A DNA stretch of 64,000 nucleotides from Streptomyces sp. NBC_01353 (GTDB lineage Bacteria > Actinomycetota > Actinomycetes > Streptomycetales > Streptomycetaceae): assembly GCF_036237275.1 (NCBI RefSeq), contig NZ_CP108352.1:7279501-7343500 (forward strand). Direction: 5' to 3'. Made by a program: the position numbers and the translations under genes. Positions 1 to 8,703 of this stretch are shown here, one piece after another (the stretch's first letter is position 1; the number at the start of each line of letters is the position of its first letter). Under the pieces are notes generated by a model. The model had not been told where the DNA came from. It did no database searches and saw nothing but the letters and a program-made list of their open reading frames with translations.

Positions 1-528
1 GACCTCGCCGGGGACTGGCTCTACGCCGTCGGCGACGTGAACCACCGGGCGCCGCTGACCCACATGGCCAAGTATCAGGCCCGTGCCTGTGCCGCGGCGA
101 TCGCCGAGCGGGCCGTGGGCCGTCCGGCCGGCACCGGCGGTTGGCGGGCCTGGAACGCGGAGGCCGACCACGTCGCCGTCCCGCAGGCCGTGTTCACCCA
201 TCCCGAGATCGCGAGCGTCGGTCTCACCGAACGCGCCGCACGCAAAGCGGGTATCGCGGTACGCGCGGTGGAGTACCGCATCGACGACGTCGCGGGAGCC
301 GCGCTGTACGCGGACGACTTCCGCGGTCACGCCAAGCTCGTCGTCGACGAGACGCGGGGAGTCGTCGTCGGCTGCACGCTCACCGGCCCGATGGCGACTG
401 AGCTGATCCACACGGCCACGGTCGCCATCGTGGGAGAAGTCCCGCTCGAACGTCTGTGGCACGCCGTCCCCGCATTCCCGACGGTCAGCGAGGTCTGGTT
501 GCGGCTGCTTGAGGCGTACGGCCTCTGA
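1..528 (+). CDS. FAD/NAD(P)-dependent disulfide-reductase-family oxidoreductase, C-terminal part
   Basis: The reading frame is open at the window edge, so this is the C-terminal third of a longer protein. An AVGDV segment near the start matches the second FAD-binding motif of pyridine nucleotide-disulfide oxidoreductases. The dimerisation domain follows, recognisable by THPEIASVG. The end reads FPTVSE, where dihydrolipoamide dehydrogenases and glutathione reductases have HPT-type sequence: the catalytic His position is Phe while the partner Glu is kept. This suggests a reductase acting on a small electron acceptor such as a quinone rather than a dithiol, though the N-terminal cysteine pair is outside the window. 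It is followed after 66 bases by a hydrolase on the same strand and is probably the upstream member of that operon. Confidence 0.85.
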   Translation, partial: DLAGDWLYAVGDVNHRAPLTHMAKYQARACAAAIAERAVGRPAGTGGWRAWNAEADHVAVPQAVFTHPEIASVGLTERAARKAGIAVRAVEYRIDDVAGAALYADDFRGHAKLVVDETRGVVVGCTLTGPMATELIHTATVAIVGEVPLERLWHAVPAFPTVSEVWLRLLEAYGL

Positions 529-594
529 GGCGTCCGCCGATCGTCCGTCCGCACCGCGTCCGCACCCACACAAGCACCCGACAAGGAACCGCAC

Positions 595-1422
595 ATGCTT
601 CCCACGAAGCGCACCCTCACGCTCGCCCTCGCCCTGCCCGCGACGCTGGCCTCCCTGATCGGTGCCGCACCCACGAGCAGCTCGCCCGCCGCCGACACCG
701 ACCGGCACGCGCCCAAGCCCACCATCGTCCTTGTCCACGGGGCGTTCGCCGACGCCTCCAGCTGGAGCGGCACGATCAAGCGACTGCGTCGCGCGGGCTA
801 TCCGGTCGTCGCCACCGCCAACCCGCTGCGCGGTCTCGCCGACGACACCGCCTACCTTCGCGGCGTGCTCGCCGGCGTCGACGGCCCCGTCGTCCTGGTC
901 GGCCACTCCTACGGCGGCGCCGTCATCAGCGGAGCCGCAGTGGGCGACAGCCGCGTGAAGGCCCTCGTCTACATCGCCGCGTTCACCCCCGACAAGGGCG
1001 AGAGCGCGGCCCAGCTGGCCGCCAAGTTCCCCGGCTCCACCCTCGGCGAGACGGTGAACCCGCAGCCGTACCCGCTGCCCGGCGGCGGCATCGGTACCGA
1101 ACTCGTCATCGACCAGGCCAAGTACCACCGTCAGTTCGCCGCTGACGTCCCCACCGCCGACGCGGCGGTCATGGCCGCCACCCAGCGCCCGGTCGCCACC
1201 GCCGCGCTGGAGGAGAAGGCCGGGGGAGCGGCGTGGAAGACGATCCCGTCATGGGCGCTGATCGCCACCGCCGACAAGAACATCCCGCCGGCGGCCGAGC
1301 GGTGGATGGCGAGGCGCGCCGGCTCCCACACCACCGAGGTGGACGCCTCGCACGCCGTGGCCGTCTCCCGCCCGGGCGTGGTCACCGACGTGATCCTCGA
1401 CGCCGCGCGCGCCACCCGCTGA
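595..1422 (+). CDS. Exported alpha/beta hydrolase
   Basis: 275 residues. A basic start, hydrophobic stretch and small-residue run over residues 1-32 look like a Sec signal peptide. The mature part is a compact alpha/beta hydrolase: oxyanion-side VLVHGAFAD near residue 45, nucleophile elbow GHSYGG with Ser105, and a late DASHAV that supplies the catalytic His. The family contains small esterases and hydroxynitrile-lyase-like enzymes; the substrate cannot be told. It closely resembles the leaderless hydrolase at 5549-6274, so the operon carries an exported and a cytoplasmic version of one fold. The ATG follows an AAGGA-like ribosome binding site. Confidence 0.88.
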   Translation: MLPTKRTLTLALALPATLASLIGAAPTSSSPAADTDRHAPKPTIVLVHGAFADASSWSGTIKRLRRAGYPVVATANPLRGLADDTAYLRGVLAGVDGPVVLVGHSYGGAVISGAAVGDSRVKALVYIAAFTPDKGESAAQLAAKFPGSTLGETVNPQPYPLPGGGIGTELVIDQAKYHRQFAADVPTADAAVMAATQRPVATAALEEKAGGAAWKTIPSWALIATADKNIPPAAERWMARRAGSHTTEVDASHAVAVSRPGVVTDVILDAARATR

Positions 1423-1469
1423 ACACCCGCCCGTACCTCACCCGTACGTCCTACGAAGGGAAACCCCTC

Positions 1470-2423
1470 ATGGCGATCACGCCGATCCTCGAACCCACCG
1501 CCCAAGCCTTCGCCGACGCCACCGCCCAGCCGCCGTTCCTCTACCAGATCCCCGTGGCGGACGGCCGCAAGGCCGTGGACGGTGTCCAGAGCGGTGAAGG
1601 TGTCCCCCTGCCCGCCGTAGACGAGGAATGGGTCACCGTCCACGGCGGTCCCACCGGCGACGTCCGCGCCCGCATCGTCCGCCCGCGCGGCGCCACCGGC
1701 CCGCTCCCCGTCATCCTCTACATCCACGGCGCCGGCTGGGTCTTCGGCAACGCCCACACCCACGACCGGCTCGTCCGCGAACTCGCCGTCGGCGCCCGTG
1801 CGGCCGTTGTCTTCCCCGAGTACGACCTCTCGCCCGAGGCCCGCTACCCCGTCGCCATCGAGCAGAACTACAGCGTCGCCCAGTGGATCGCCCGCGAGGG
1901 ACACCACAAGGACCTCGACGGCACCCGGATCGCCGTCGCGGGCGATTCGGTCGGCGGCAACATGACCGCCGCCCTCACCCTCATGGCCAAGCAGCGCGGC
2001 GACGTCCGCCTCACCCACCAGGTCCTCTTCTACCCGGTCACCGACGCGAGCTTCGACACCGACTCGTACCACGCCTTCGCCGAGGGCTACTTCCTGCGCC
2101 GCGACGCCATGAAGTGGTTCTGGGACCAGTACACGACCGAAGAGGCCGAGCGCGCGCAGATCACCGCCTCGCCGCTGCGTGCCACCACCGAGCAGCTCAC
2201 GGGCTTGCCGCCGGCCCTGGTCATCACCGCGGAGGCCGACGTCCTGCGCGACGAGGGCGAGGCGTACGCGGCGAAGCTCCGTGCCGCCGGAGTCCCCGTC
2301 ACCGCCCTTCGCGTGCAAGGGGTCATTCACGACTTCGTCATGCTGAACGCGCTGCGCGAGACGCAGGGCGCGGAACTCGCCATCGGTCTCGCCGTCGACA
2401 CCCTGCGCAAGGCCCTCGCATGA
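1470..2423 (+). CDS. HSL-type alpha/beta hydrolase (esterase/lipase)
   Basis: 317 residues counted from the ATG preceded by GAAGGG; the open frame extends upstream into the previous gene but has no better start. It belongs to the hormone-sensitive-lipase esterase family: an HGAGW oxyanion motif at about residue 86 (HGGG in most relatives), nucleophile GDSVGG with Ser160, an acid in DVLRDEGEAYA, and His in IHDF near the C-terminus. No signal peptide. It is a clear paralogue of the minus-strand protein at 8704-9699. Its stop codon overlaps the next ATG as ATGA, indicating translational coupling with the amidohydrolase. Confidence 0.9.
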   Translation: MAITPILEPTAQAFADATAQPPFLYQIPVADGRKAVDGVQSGEGVPLPAVDEEWVTVHGGPTGDVRARIVRPRGATGPLPVILYIHGAGWVFGNAHTHDRLVRELAVGARAAVVFPEYDLSPEARYPVAIEQNYSVAQWIAREGHHKDLDGTRIAVAGDSVGGNMTAALTLMAKQRGDVRLTHQVLFYPVTDASFDTDSYHAFAEGYFLRRDAMKWFWDQYTTEEAERAQITASPLRATTEQLTGLPPALVITAEADVLRDEGEAYAAKLRAAGVPVTALRVQGVIHDFVMLNALRETQGAELAIGLAVDTLRKALA

Positions 2424-4327
2424 CCGGGCCGTCGACTCGGATGGACGAGCCGTCTCCGAGCATGCCCGTCGCGGGCCTCGTGCCCGCCCTGCGCCAGGAA
2501 CACGCGCAGGTCGACCTCCTCGTCCGCAACGCGAAGGTGTTCACCGGCGACCCCGGTCGTCCCGAGGCCCGCGCCGTCGCGATCCGCGACGGCCGGGTCG
2601 CGGCCCTCGGTGACGACCACGACCTCGCCCACCTCGTGGGACCTGGGACCAAGGTCGTCGACGCCCTCGGCCGCCGGGTGATCCCCGGCCTGAACGACTC
2701 GCACCTGCACGTCATCAGGGGCGGCCTGAACTACGTCCTGGAGCTGCGCTGGGACGGGGTGCGCAGCCTCCGCCACGCCCTTGCCATGCTGCGGGAGCAG
2801 GCCGGCCGTACGCCCAAGGGGCAGTGGATCCGGGTCGTCGGCGGCTGGACCGCCGAACAGTTCGCCGAACGCAGGATGCCGACCGTCGCCGAGCTGAACG
2901 CCGCCGCCCCCGACACCCCGGTGTTCGTCCTGCACCTTTACCAGTCCGCCCTGATGAACCGGGCCGCGGTGCGGGCCGCCGGATTCACCCGCGACACACC
3001 CGACCCGCGCGGCGGCCACATCGTACGGGGAAGGGACGGCGAACCCAACGGCGTCCTCCTCGCGGCGCCCAGCGCCCTCATCCTCTACTCGACCCTGGCC
3101 AAGGCGCCGACCCTGGAGGAAGCCGACAAGCGCACGTCGACCCGTCACTTCCTGCGTGAGCTGAACCGCTTCGGGCTGACCTCCGCGGTCGACGCCGCCG
3201 GCGGGTTCCAGAACTTCCCCGACAACTACGCCACGGTCGTCGACCTCGCCAGGTCGGGGGAGCTGTCCCTGCGGATCGCCTACCACCTGTTCCCGCAGAC
3301 GGCCGGTCAGGAGCTCGCCGACCTGAAGCGCTGGACCGAGATGGTCAAGCCCGGGGACGGGGACGAGTGGCTCCGGCTCAACGGCGCGGGCGAGAACCTC
3401 ACCTGGGCGGCCGCCGACTTCGAGAACTTCTCCGAACCCCGTCCCGAGCTCGCCGAGGGGTACGAGGCCGAGTTCGAGAAGGCGGTCCGGCTCCTCCTCG
3501 AGAACGGCTGGGGCTTCCGCCTCCACGCCACCTACGACGAGACGATCCGCCGCGACCTGGCCGTCTTCGAGAAGCTCGCGGCGGAAGGGCTCTTCCCCGG
3601 CGGCAACCGCTGGCTCTTCGACCACGCCGAGACCGTCTCGGCCGACAGCCTGGACCGGATCGCTGCCCTCGGCGGCGCCCTGTCCGTCCAGAACCGCATG
3701 TCCTTCCAGGGCACCGCCTTCCGCGACCGCTACGGCGCCGAGGCCGCCGCCCACGCCCCGCCGGTCCGGGCCATGCTCGACCGGGGCCTGACCGTCGCCG
3801 CAGGAACCGACGCCACCCGCGTCTCCTCGTACAACCCGTGGGTCGCCCTCCACTGGCTGGTGACCGGGCGCACCGTCGGCGGCACCGCGCTCCACCCGGC
3901 CGGGAACCGGATCGGCAGGGAGACCGCCCTCGATCTCTACACACGCGGCGGAGCCCGGCTCACCGGCGAGCAGGACGTCAAGGGAAGCCTGCGGGAAGGC
4001 TGGTACGGCGATCTCGCGATCCTCTCCGACGACTTCCTGACTGTGCCCGAGGACGTCATCCCCGACATCGAGTCCGTCCTCACCGTCGTCGGCGGCCGCA
4101 TCGTCTACGCGACAGCGGAGTACGAGGGGCTCGACGAGGCCGTCCCGCCGGTCAGCCCGGAGTGGAGCCCGGTGGCCCACTTCGGCGGCTACCAGAGCGG
4201 TGCCCGCCAGGCGTCGCTCGTGGCCGAGGCCGTCGCCGAGTCCGAGCAGCACCGCCGCTGGCGCGTCGCCCGAGGCTCCCCTCCCGAGACGCCTCCGCCG
4301 TTCCTCGACCCCTGCTTCGAGCACTGA
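2420..4327 (+). CDS. Amidohydrolase family protein (YtcJ-like)
   Basis: 635 residues. It starts with a typical composite-barrel beta strand (LLVRNAKVFTGD) and contains the metal-binding HxH in DSHLHV, later His residues in RLHATYDE and DHAE, and the GTDAT motif with the metal Asp near the end. The length and layout fit the Amidohydro_3 (YtcJ/N-substituted formamide deformylase-like) group, which hydrolyses C-N bonds in amides and cyclic compounds. The start overlaps the esterase stop by ATGA. Being coupled to an esterase suggests sequential hydrolysis of an ester-plus-amide or lactam substrate, which is inference. Cytoplasmic, no signal peptide. Confidence 0.9.
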   Translation: MTGPSTRMDEPSPSMPVAGLVPALRQEHAQVDLLVRNAKVFTGDPGRPEARAVAIRDGRVAALGDDHDLAHLVGPGTKVVDALGRRVIPGLNDSHLHVIRGGLNYVLELRWDGVRSLRHALAMLREQAGRTPKGQWIRVVGGWTAEQFAERRMPTVAELNAAAPDTPVFVLHLYQSALMNRAAVRAAGFTRDTPDPRGGHIVRGRDGEPNGVLLAAPSALILYSTLAKAPTLEEADKRTSTRHFLRELNRFGLTSAVDAAGGFQNFPDNYATVVDLARSGELSLRIAYHLFPQTAGQELADLKRWTEMVKPGDGDEWLRLNGAGENLTWAAADFENFSEPRPELAEGYEAEFEKAVRLLLENGWGFRLHATYDETIRRDLAVFEKLAAEGLFPGGNRWLFDHAETVSADSLDRIAALGGALSVQNRMSFQGTAFRDRYGAEAAAHAPPVRAMLDRGLTVAAGTDATRVSSYNPWVALHWLVTGRTVGGTALHPAGNRIGRETALDLYTRGGARLTGEQDVKGSLREGWYGDLAILSDDFLTVPEDVIPDIESVLTVVGGRIVYATAEYEGLDEAVPPVSPEWSPVAHFGGYQSGARQASLVAEAVAESEQHRRWRVARGSPPETPPPFLDPCFEH

Positions 4328-4343
4328 ACGAGAGATCCCCACG

Positions 4344-5120
4344 ATGAGTACTGACTCCGCCTCCGCCGACGGCGCCGACGACGGTCCGGACAGCCGGCCG
4401 GACGCCGGGCCTGATGGCGGGCTTGTCCCCGGGCCTGTCGCCGCCCCGGGGCGCCGCTTCGAACCGGACCTCCGGTCGATGACCCGGATCAACTTGCGCC
4501 CCATCGCCTCACCCATGCCACTGGGCTTCTTCACGGTGGCGATCGCCTCCGTGATGACGGGATGCATGCAGCTCGGGCTCTTCGAGGACTCGGCTCGCGG
4601 CGCCGTCGCCCTGTGCGTACTGCCCGCCTTCGCCCTGCAGTTCCTCGTGAGCATCCTTGCCTTCGGCGCCCGTGACGTGATCGCGGCGACGCTCATGGCG
4701 GTCTTCGCCGGCAGCTGGCTGGCCTACGCACTCGTCATGTTCAGCGGTGCGGCCGACGGCCTGCGCGTGCTTGGCGTCTTCAACCTGGCGCTCCTCTGCT
4801 TCGGGGCGCTGATGACCGCCGTGACCCGGCCCAAGCGCGCGCTCTGGCTCGTCCTGACGGTCTCCCTGCCCCGCTGGGCCGCCACCGGTCTGTCGGGCCT
4901 CACAGGCGCCGAATGGCTCACGCGCACGTCTGGGGTCCTCGGACTCCTGGTGGCGCTCGTCGCAATGTACGCCGCGTTCGCCCTGATGTTGGAGGACATG
5001 CGCAGCGAGGAGGTCCTGCCCATCGGCCGCAGCGGCCCCGCCCACGCCGCCGTGGAGGGCGACCTCGCGGTCCAACTCCGAAACCTGGAACGCCAGGCAG
5101 GCGTGCGCCGCACGCTCTGA
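4344..5120 (+). CDS. Membrane protein, possibly GPR1/FUN34/YaaH-like
   Basis: 258 residues from an ATG placed after GAGAG. The first 50 residues are Asp/Gly/Pro-rich and hydrophilic. About six hydrophobic helices follow, the first preceded by the short motif SPMPLGFF. That motif resembles the NPAPLGL signature of the GPR1/FUN34/YaaH acetate/succinate transporter family, but the match is short, so family assignment is tentative. The C-terminus is a charged tail. It lies 16 bases after the amidohydrolase, so it is probably the transporter of the operon, possibly moving a small carboxylate released by the hydrolases. Confidence 0.7.
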   Translation: MSTDSASADGADDGPDSRPDAGPDGGLVPGPVAAPGRRFEPDLRSMTRINLRPIASPMPLGFFTVAIASVMTGCMQLGLFEDSARGAVALCVLPAFALQFLVSILAFGARDVIAATLMAVFAGSWLAYALVMFSGAADGLRVLGVFNLALLCFGALMTAVTRPKRALWLVLTVSLPRWAATGLSGLTGAEWLTRTSGVLGLLVALVAMYAAFALMLEDMRSEEVLPIGRSGPAHAAVEGDLAVQLRNLERQAGVRRTL

Positions 5121-5163
5121 ACACCACCGACACCCTGTACACCGCAAGCGCACAGGAGCACCC

Positions 5164-5490
5164 ATGGAACCGCAGGTAGCGGACCGCCCCGAGAAGACCC
5201 GGTACGAGGTCCTCGCCGGTGACGACGGCACGGAGACCGCGGGCTTCGCCGAGTACTTCCTCTCGGAGGACGAGTCGGAGGTCGAGATCGCGTTCATCCA
5301 CACCGAGATCGATTCCCGGTTCGCCGGCCGGGGCCTGGGCGGGCTGCTCGCCCGGGGAGCCCTCGACGACGCCCGGACACGCGGGCTGCACGTCCTGCCG
5401 TACTGCCCCTTCATCCGGGGGTGGATCCGCAAGCACCCCGAGTACACCGACCTGGTGCCCGAGACGCGCCGCGCCCGGTTCGGCCTCTGA
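5164..5490 (+). CDS. Small GNAT-like N-acetyltransferase (YjdJ/NATD1 type)
   Basis: 108 residues, the length of the single-domain YjdJ/NATD1 group. Visible are the acetyl-CoA binding loop RFAGRGLGGLLARGALDDA (R-x-x-G-x-G/L type) and the family's hallmark ending with CPFIRGWIRKHPEY. Members are minimal GNAT folds of largely unknown substrate. The ATG is preceded by AGGAG. It sits 43 bases after the membrane protein and 58 before a hydrolase, within the same-strand run. Confidence 0.85.
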   Translation: MEPQVADRPEKTRYEVLAGDDGTETAGFAEYFLSEDESEVEIAFIHTEIDSRFAGRGLGGLLARGALDDARTRGLHVLPYCPFIRGWIRKHPEYTDLVPETRRARFGL

Positions 5491-5548
5491 AGCACGCACG
5501 TCCAACCCCACGTTCCACACCACCGCCCACGCACCGAGGAGTTCACTC

Positions 5549-6274
5549 ATGTCCCGACACGCCCGCCCCACCGTCGTCCTGGTCCACGGCGCCTTCGCCG
5601 ACGCCTCCAGCTACGCCCGCGTCATCCCCGAACTGACCGCCGCCGGCCTGAAGGTGGTGGCCCCGGCGGTGCCCAACCGCAGCCTCGTCGACGACGCCGC
5701 GTACATCGCCTCGGTCGTACGTGCCGTGGACGGCCCGGTGATCCTCGTGGGGCACTCCTACGGCGGCGCCGTCATCACCCTCGCCGGTACGGAGGACAAC
5801 GTTCGCGCCCTGGTCTACCTGGCCGGATACGCTTTGGAGGAGGGTGAGAGCCTCGGCGAGCTGCAGGGGCGCTTCCCCGACTCCTGCCTCGCGGACGCTC
5901 TCGTCTACACGCCGTTCCCCGTGGCGGGGTCCGACGAGACCGGCACCGACGTCTCGGTGGAGGTCGAGAAGTTCCCCGAGATCTTCGCCGCCGACGTCGA
6001 CCCCGAACTCGCTGCGGTGCTCGCTGTCTCCCAGCGCCCCCTGGCCGCACGGGCCTTCGCTGAGGCGGCGCCGGTCGCGGCGTGGAAGAGCAAGCCCTCG
6101 TGGGGCCTGGTCGCCACCTCCGACCGGACCATCAACCCCGATGTGGAGCGCTACGGCTACAAGCGTGCCGGCATGACCATCGTCGAGGTCGAATCCTCGC
6201 ACCTGGTCATGCTCGCCCGGCCCAAGGCAGTGGCCGAACTGATCCAGGACGCGGTCCGGTCCACCGCCCACTGA
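5549..6274 (+). CDS. Alpha/beta hydrolase, cytoplasmic
   Basis: 241 residues starting at the ATG after GAGGAG; a longer open frame runs into the upstream gene but carries no ribosome binding site. The sequence shows VLVHGAFADASSY, nucleophile elbow GHSYGG with Ser70, and a C-terminal ESSHLVM that provides the catalytic His. Compared with the hydrolase at 595-1422 it lacks the signal peptide but shares the same motifs along the whole length, so the two are probably duplicates. It is the last gene of the left operon; a strong hairpin terminator follows 21 bases downstream. Confidence 0.88.
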   Translation: MSRHARPTVVLVHGAFADASSYARVIPELTAAGLKVVAPAVPNRSLVDDAAYIASVVRAVDGPVILVGHSYGGAVITLAGTEDNVRALVYLAGYALEEGESLGELQGRFPDSCLADALVYTPFPVAGSDETGTDVSVEVEKFPEIFAADVDPELAAVLAVSQRPLAARAFAEAAPVAAWKSKPSWGLVATSDRTINPDVERYGYKRAGMTIVEVESSHLVMLARPKAVAELIQDAVRSTAH

Positions 6275-6295
6275 CGTACAGCCAGATTTCGGGGG

Positions 6296-6334
6296 CCGTG
6301 CCGAGCCCACCTTTCGGGGGTGGGCTCGGCACGG
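6296..6334 (+). terminator. Rho-independent-type hairpin ending the hydrolase operon
   Basis: A perfect 16-bp inverted repeat (arms 6296-6311 and 6319-6334) with a 7-base loop TTTCGGG, followed by TGGTTTG. It lies 21 bases after the stop of the last hydrolase gene and ahead of the next gene's own ribosome binding site. Confidence 0.85.
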
Positions 6335-6410
6335 TGGTTTGTGTCGCTACCCTGCGGTTTTGCCCTGGCATGCACACCGTATTCTTCCCCCGGGGGAGGA
6401 AAGAGGGGTT

Positions 6411-8666
6411 GTGTCCGGGGAGAAGTCTTTCGGGGTCGTTCTGCGCGGTCTGCGGCAGCGAGGCCGTTTGACCATCGAGGAGTTGGCCGAGGCGTCGGGT
6501 GTGAGCGTCCGGGCCATCGGCGACATGGAGCGGGGGCGTAGTCGGGTTCCGCAGCGGCGCACGGTGGTGGCGTTGGCGGAGGGGCTCGGGCTCACGGACG
6601 CGGAACGGGAGACTCTGCTCGCCGTGGGGCGGGCGGCTCGTCCGATACGCGCGGTGGCGGTGGCGGGGACGGTTGTGCCGCCGCGTTCGGTGGGGGACTT
6701 CACGGGACGCGCCCCGGAGCTGGCGCTCCTGCGGGAGGCGGCGGAACAGGCCCGTGCCGGCGGGGAGTTGTCGGTGTGGGTCGTTTCGGGTCCTCCGGGG
6801 TGCGGGAAGACGACGTTGGCGCTGCAGGCGGCAGCGGATCTGGTGGAGGAGTTCCCTGACGGGTGTTTCGTGGTGGACCTGCACGGGGTGGAAGGCCCCG
6901 TGGACACGGGTGAGGCGCTACTGAAGCTGCTGAAGGCCCTTGGGGTGTCGGACCGTCGGCTGGCGCGCGAGGATCCGGAGGGCCGCGCGGGGTTGTTGCG
7001 GGCGCTGCTGGGTGACCGCCGGTGCCTGGTGGTGTTGGACAACGCCCGCGACGAGGGGCAGGTCCGTGCGTTGCTGCCCGCGGGCGGGCGGAGTCTGGTG
7101 CTGGTCACCAGTCGGCGGCCGTTGACCGGCCTTGAGGATGTCGACCGTCTGGCGCTGTCGGAGATGGCGCAGGACGAGGCGGTCGATCTGCTGCGCCGGA
7201 TCCTGGGCGACGAGCGGGCGGACGCCGAGGCCGAGGCTGTGGCGCGGGTGGCGGAGCTGTGCGGGCGTCTGCCGTTGGCCCTGCGGGTGGCGGCGAACTG
7301 GCTGACGGTCCGTTCCGGATGGACCGTCGACCACCTGGTCGGGCGCCTGGCCGACGAAGAACGTCGACTGGGCGCGCTCGCCGCCGGCGACGTGCGGGTG
7401 GAGGCGGCCTTCGAACTGTCCTACCGTCAGCTGACCGGCCAGGCCGCGCGGATGCTGCGGCTGCTGAGTCTGGTGCCCGGGCCGGACATGACCGTCGCCT
7501 ACGGCGCCGCCCTGACCGCGACCGGCCTCTTCGAGGCCGAGGACGTCATGGAGGAGCTGGTCGAGGCCGGGCTGCTGCAGTCCGCCTTCCCCGGTCGCTA
7601 CCAACTGCACGACCTGCTGCGACTGTTCGCCCGCGCCCGTCTCTCACGCGAGGAGGAACCCGGCGAGCAGGAAGCAGCTGACGACCGGCTGCGCACTTGG
7701 CTGCTGGAGACGGCCGTGGTCGCCGGCCGCTGGTACAAGCCCACGTTCGGGGCGCCGTCGTCATCCTGGCAGGGCCTGGTCCCGCTGGAGAGCGCCGAGC
7801 AGGCCCGTGCCTGGCTCCAGAGTGAAGCCCCCTCCTGGCTCGCCGCGCTGCGTGGCGCCGCTCACCGGGGTGAGCACACCCAGGTCGTGGAGACCGCCTG
7901 TGCCATGGAATGGTTCTGCGACCTGTGGGTTCACTGGGGGCATTGGCCCGAGGTCTTCCGCCTGGCCGGCGAGGCCGCCACCGCCCTTGACGACCCGTAC
8001 ATGCAGGCCTTCCACCGCAACATGTACTCCTGGTCCCTCTCCTGCGAATCCCGGTACGGGGAGGCCATCGAACAGGCCCGCGAAGGGCTGGACTACGCCC
8101 GCCGCGCCCAGAACGCTTCCCAACAGGCCTCGGCACTGACGCTGGCGGCATGGGCCCAATCGGAGCTCGGCCAGGTCCAGGAGGCAGCCGACACGTCGCT
8201 CGCCGCGATAGGCCTCTACGAAGAGACCGCCGACCGCGAGGGCTGGCTGGGTGCGATGTTCACCCACGGAACCTCCCTGGGCCTGCTCGGCCGTGGCGAG
8301 GAAGCCTTGATCCAGCACCAGCGCATCATCACGTTCCTGGATGCGCCCGACTGTCCGGTGAGCGGGCACCTCGCCGACATCTACCGTGCCAACACAACCC
8401 GCGCGCTCGGTCGCGGCTACGCCGTCCTGCGGCGATGGCGCGAGGCTGCCGACCACTATCGCGATGCTGTGGTCCAGTCCGCTCGTATCGACATTGCCCA
8501 CATCGAGGGCAGCACGCTGGTGCATCTCGGAGAGGCCCTGATCGAACTGGGAGAAGCCGAGGAAGCCCGCTCCTGTCTCCGTCAGGCCGTCGCCTTCGGC
8601 GACGCGGTCGACAGCAAGGACCTGAAGACCGCACAGAAGCTCCTGGACTCGCTCCCCGCCGAGTGA
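6411..8666 (+). CDS. XRE-type HTH / NB-ARC / TPR signal-transduction ATPase
   Basis: 751 residues from a GTG preceded by a GGAGGA-AAGAGGGG ribosome binding stretch; an upstream ATG at 6339 lies inside the terminator tail and is less likely. Residues about 5-60 form an XRE-type helix-turn-helix (TIEELAEASGVS, IGDMERGRSR). An NB-ARC nucleotide-binding module follows with Walker A GPPGCGKTT at about 127-135, Walker B CLVVLDNA at about 205 and the GLPLAL motif. The last 300 residues are Ala/Leu/Glu-rich helical pairs typical of TPRs. This is the STAND architecture of AfsR-like regulators without the SARP output domain; here the output is the XRE domain. The ligand is unknown. It may control the neighbouring hydrolase genes. 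Confidence 0.88.
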   Translation: MSGEKSFGVVLRGLRQRGRLTIEELAEASGVSVRAIGDMERGRSRVPQRRTVVALAEGLGLTDAERETLLAVGRAARPIRAVAVAGTVVPPRSVGDFTGRAPELALLREAAEQARAGGELSVWVVSGPPGCGKTTLALQAAADLVEEFPDGCFVVDLHGVEGPVDTGEALLKLLKALGVSDRRLAREDPEGRAGLLRALLGDRRCLVVLDNARDEGQVRALLPAGGRSLVLVTSRRPLTGLEDVDRLALSEMAQDEAVDLLRRILGDERADAEAEAVARVAELCGRLPLALRVAANWLTVRSGWTVDHLVGRLADEERRLGALAAGDVRVEAAFELSYRQLTGQAARMLRLLSLVPGPDMTVAYGAALTATGLFEAEDVMEELVEAGLLQSAFPGRYQLHDLLRLFARARLSREEEPGEQEAADDRLRTWLLETAVVAGRWYKPTFGAPSSSWQGLVPLESAEQARAWLQSEAPSWLAALRGAAHRGEHTQVVETACAMEWFCDLWVHWGHWPEVFRLAGEAATALDDPYMQAFHRNMYSWSLSCESRYGEAIEQAREGLDYARRAQNASQQASALTLAAWAQSELGQVQEAADTSLAAIGLYEETADREGWLGAMFTHGTSLGLLGRGEEALIQHQRIITFLDAPDCPVSGHLADIYRANTTRALGRGYAVLRRWREAADHYRDAVVQSARIDIAHIEGSTLVHLGEALIELGEAEEARSCLRQAVAFGDAVDSKDLKTAQKLLDSLPAE

Positions 8667-8676
8667 GTGACGCCTG

Positions 8677-8698
8677 CCGTCCCGCGTATGCGGGGCGG
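8677..8698. terminator. Hairpin between convergent genes
   Basis: A 9-bp stem (8677-8685 with 8690-8698, one G-U pair on the plus strand) and a GTAT loop lie between the plus-strand NB-ARC gene and the minus-strand esterase. It could serve both directions. Confidence 0.6.
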
Positions 8699-8703
8699 AG
8701 GGC

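Noticed and set aside
6339-6410. Longer start for the NB-ARC regulator
   Set aside because: This ATG lies just at the end of the terminator hairpin; the GTG at 6411 has the ribosome binding site and leads directly into the HTH.
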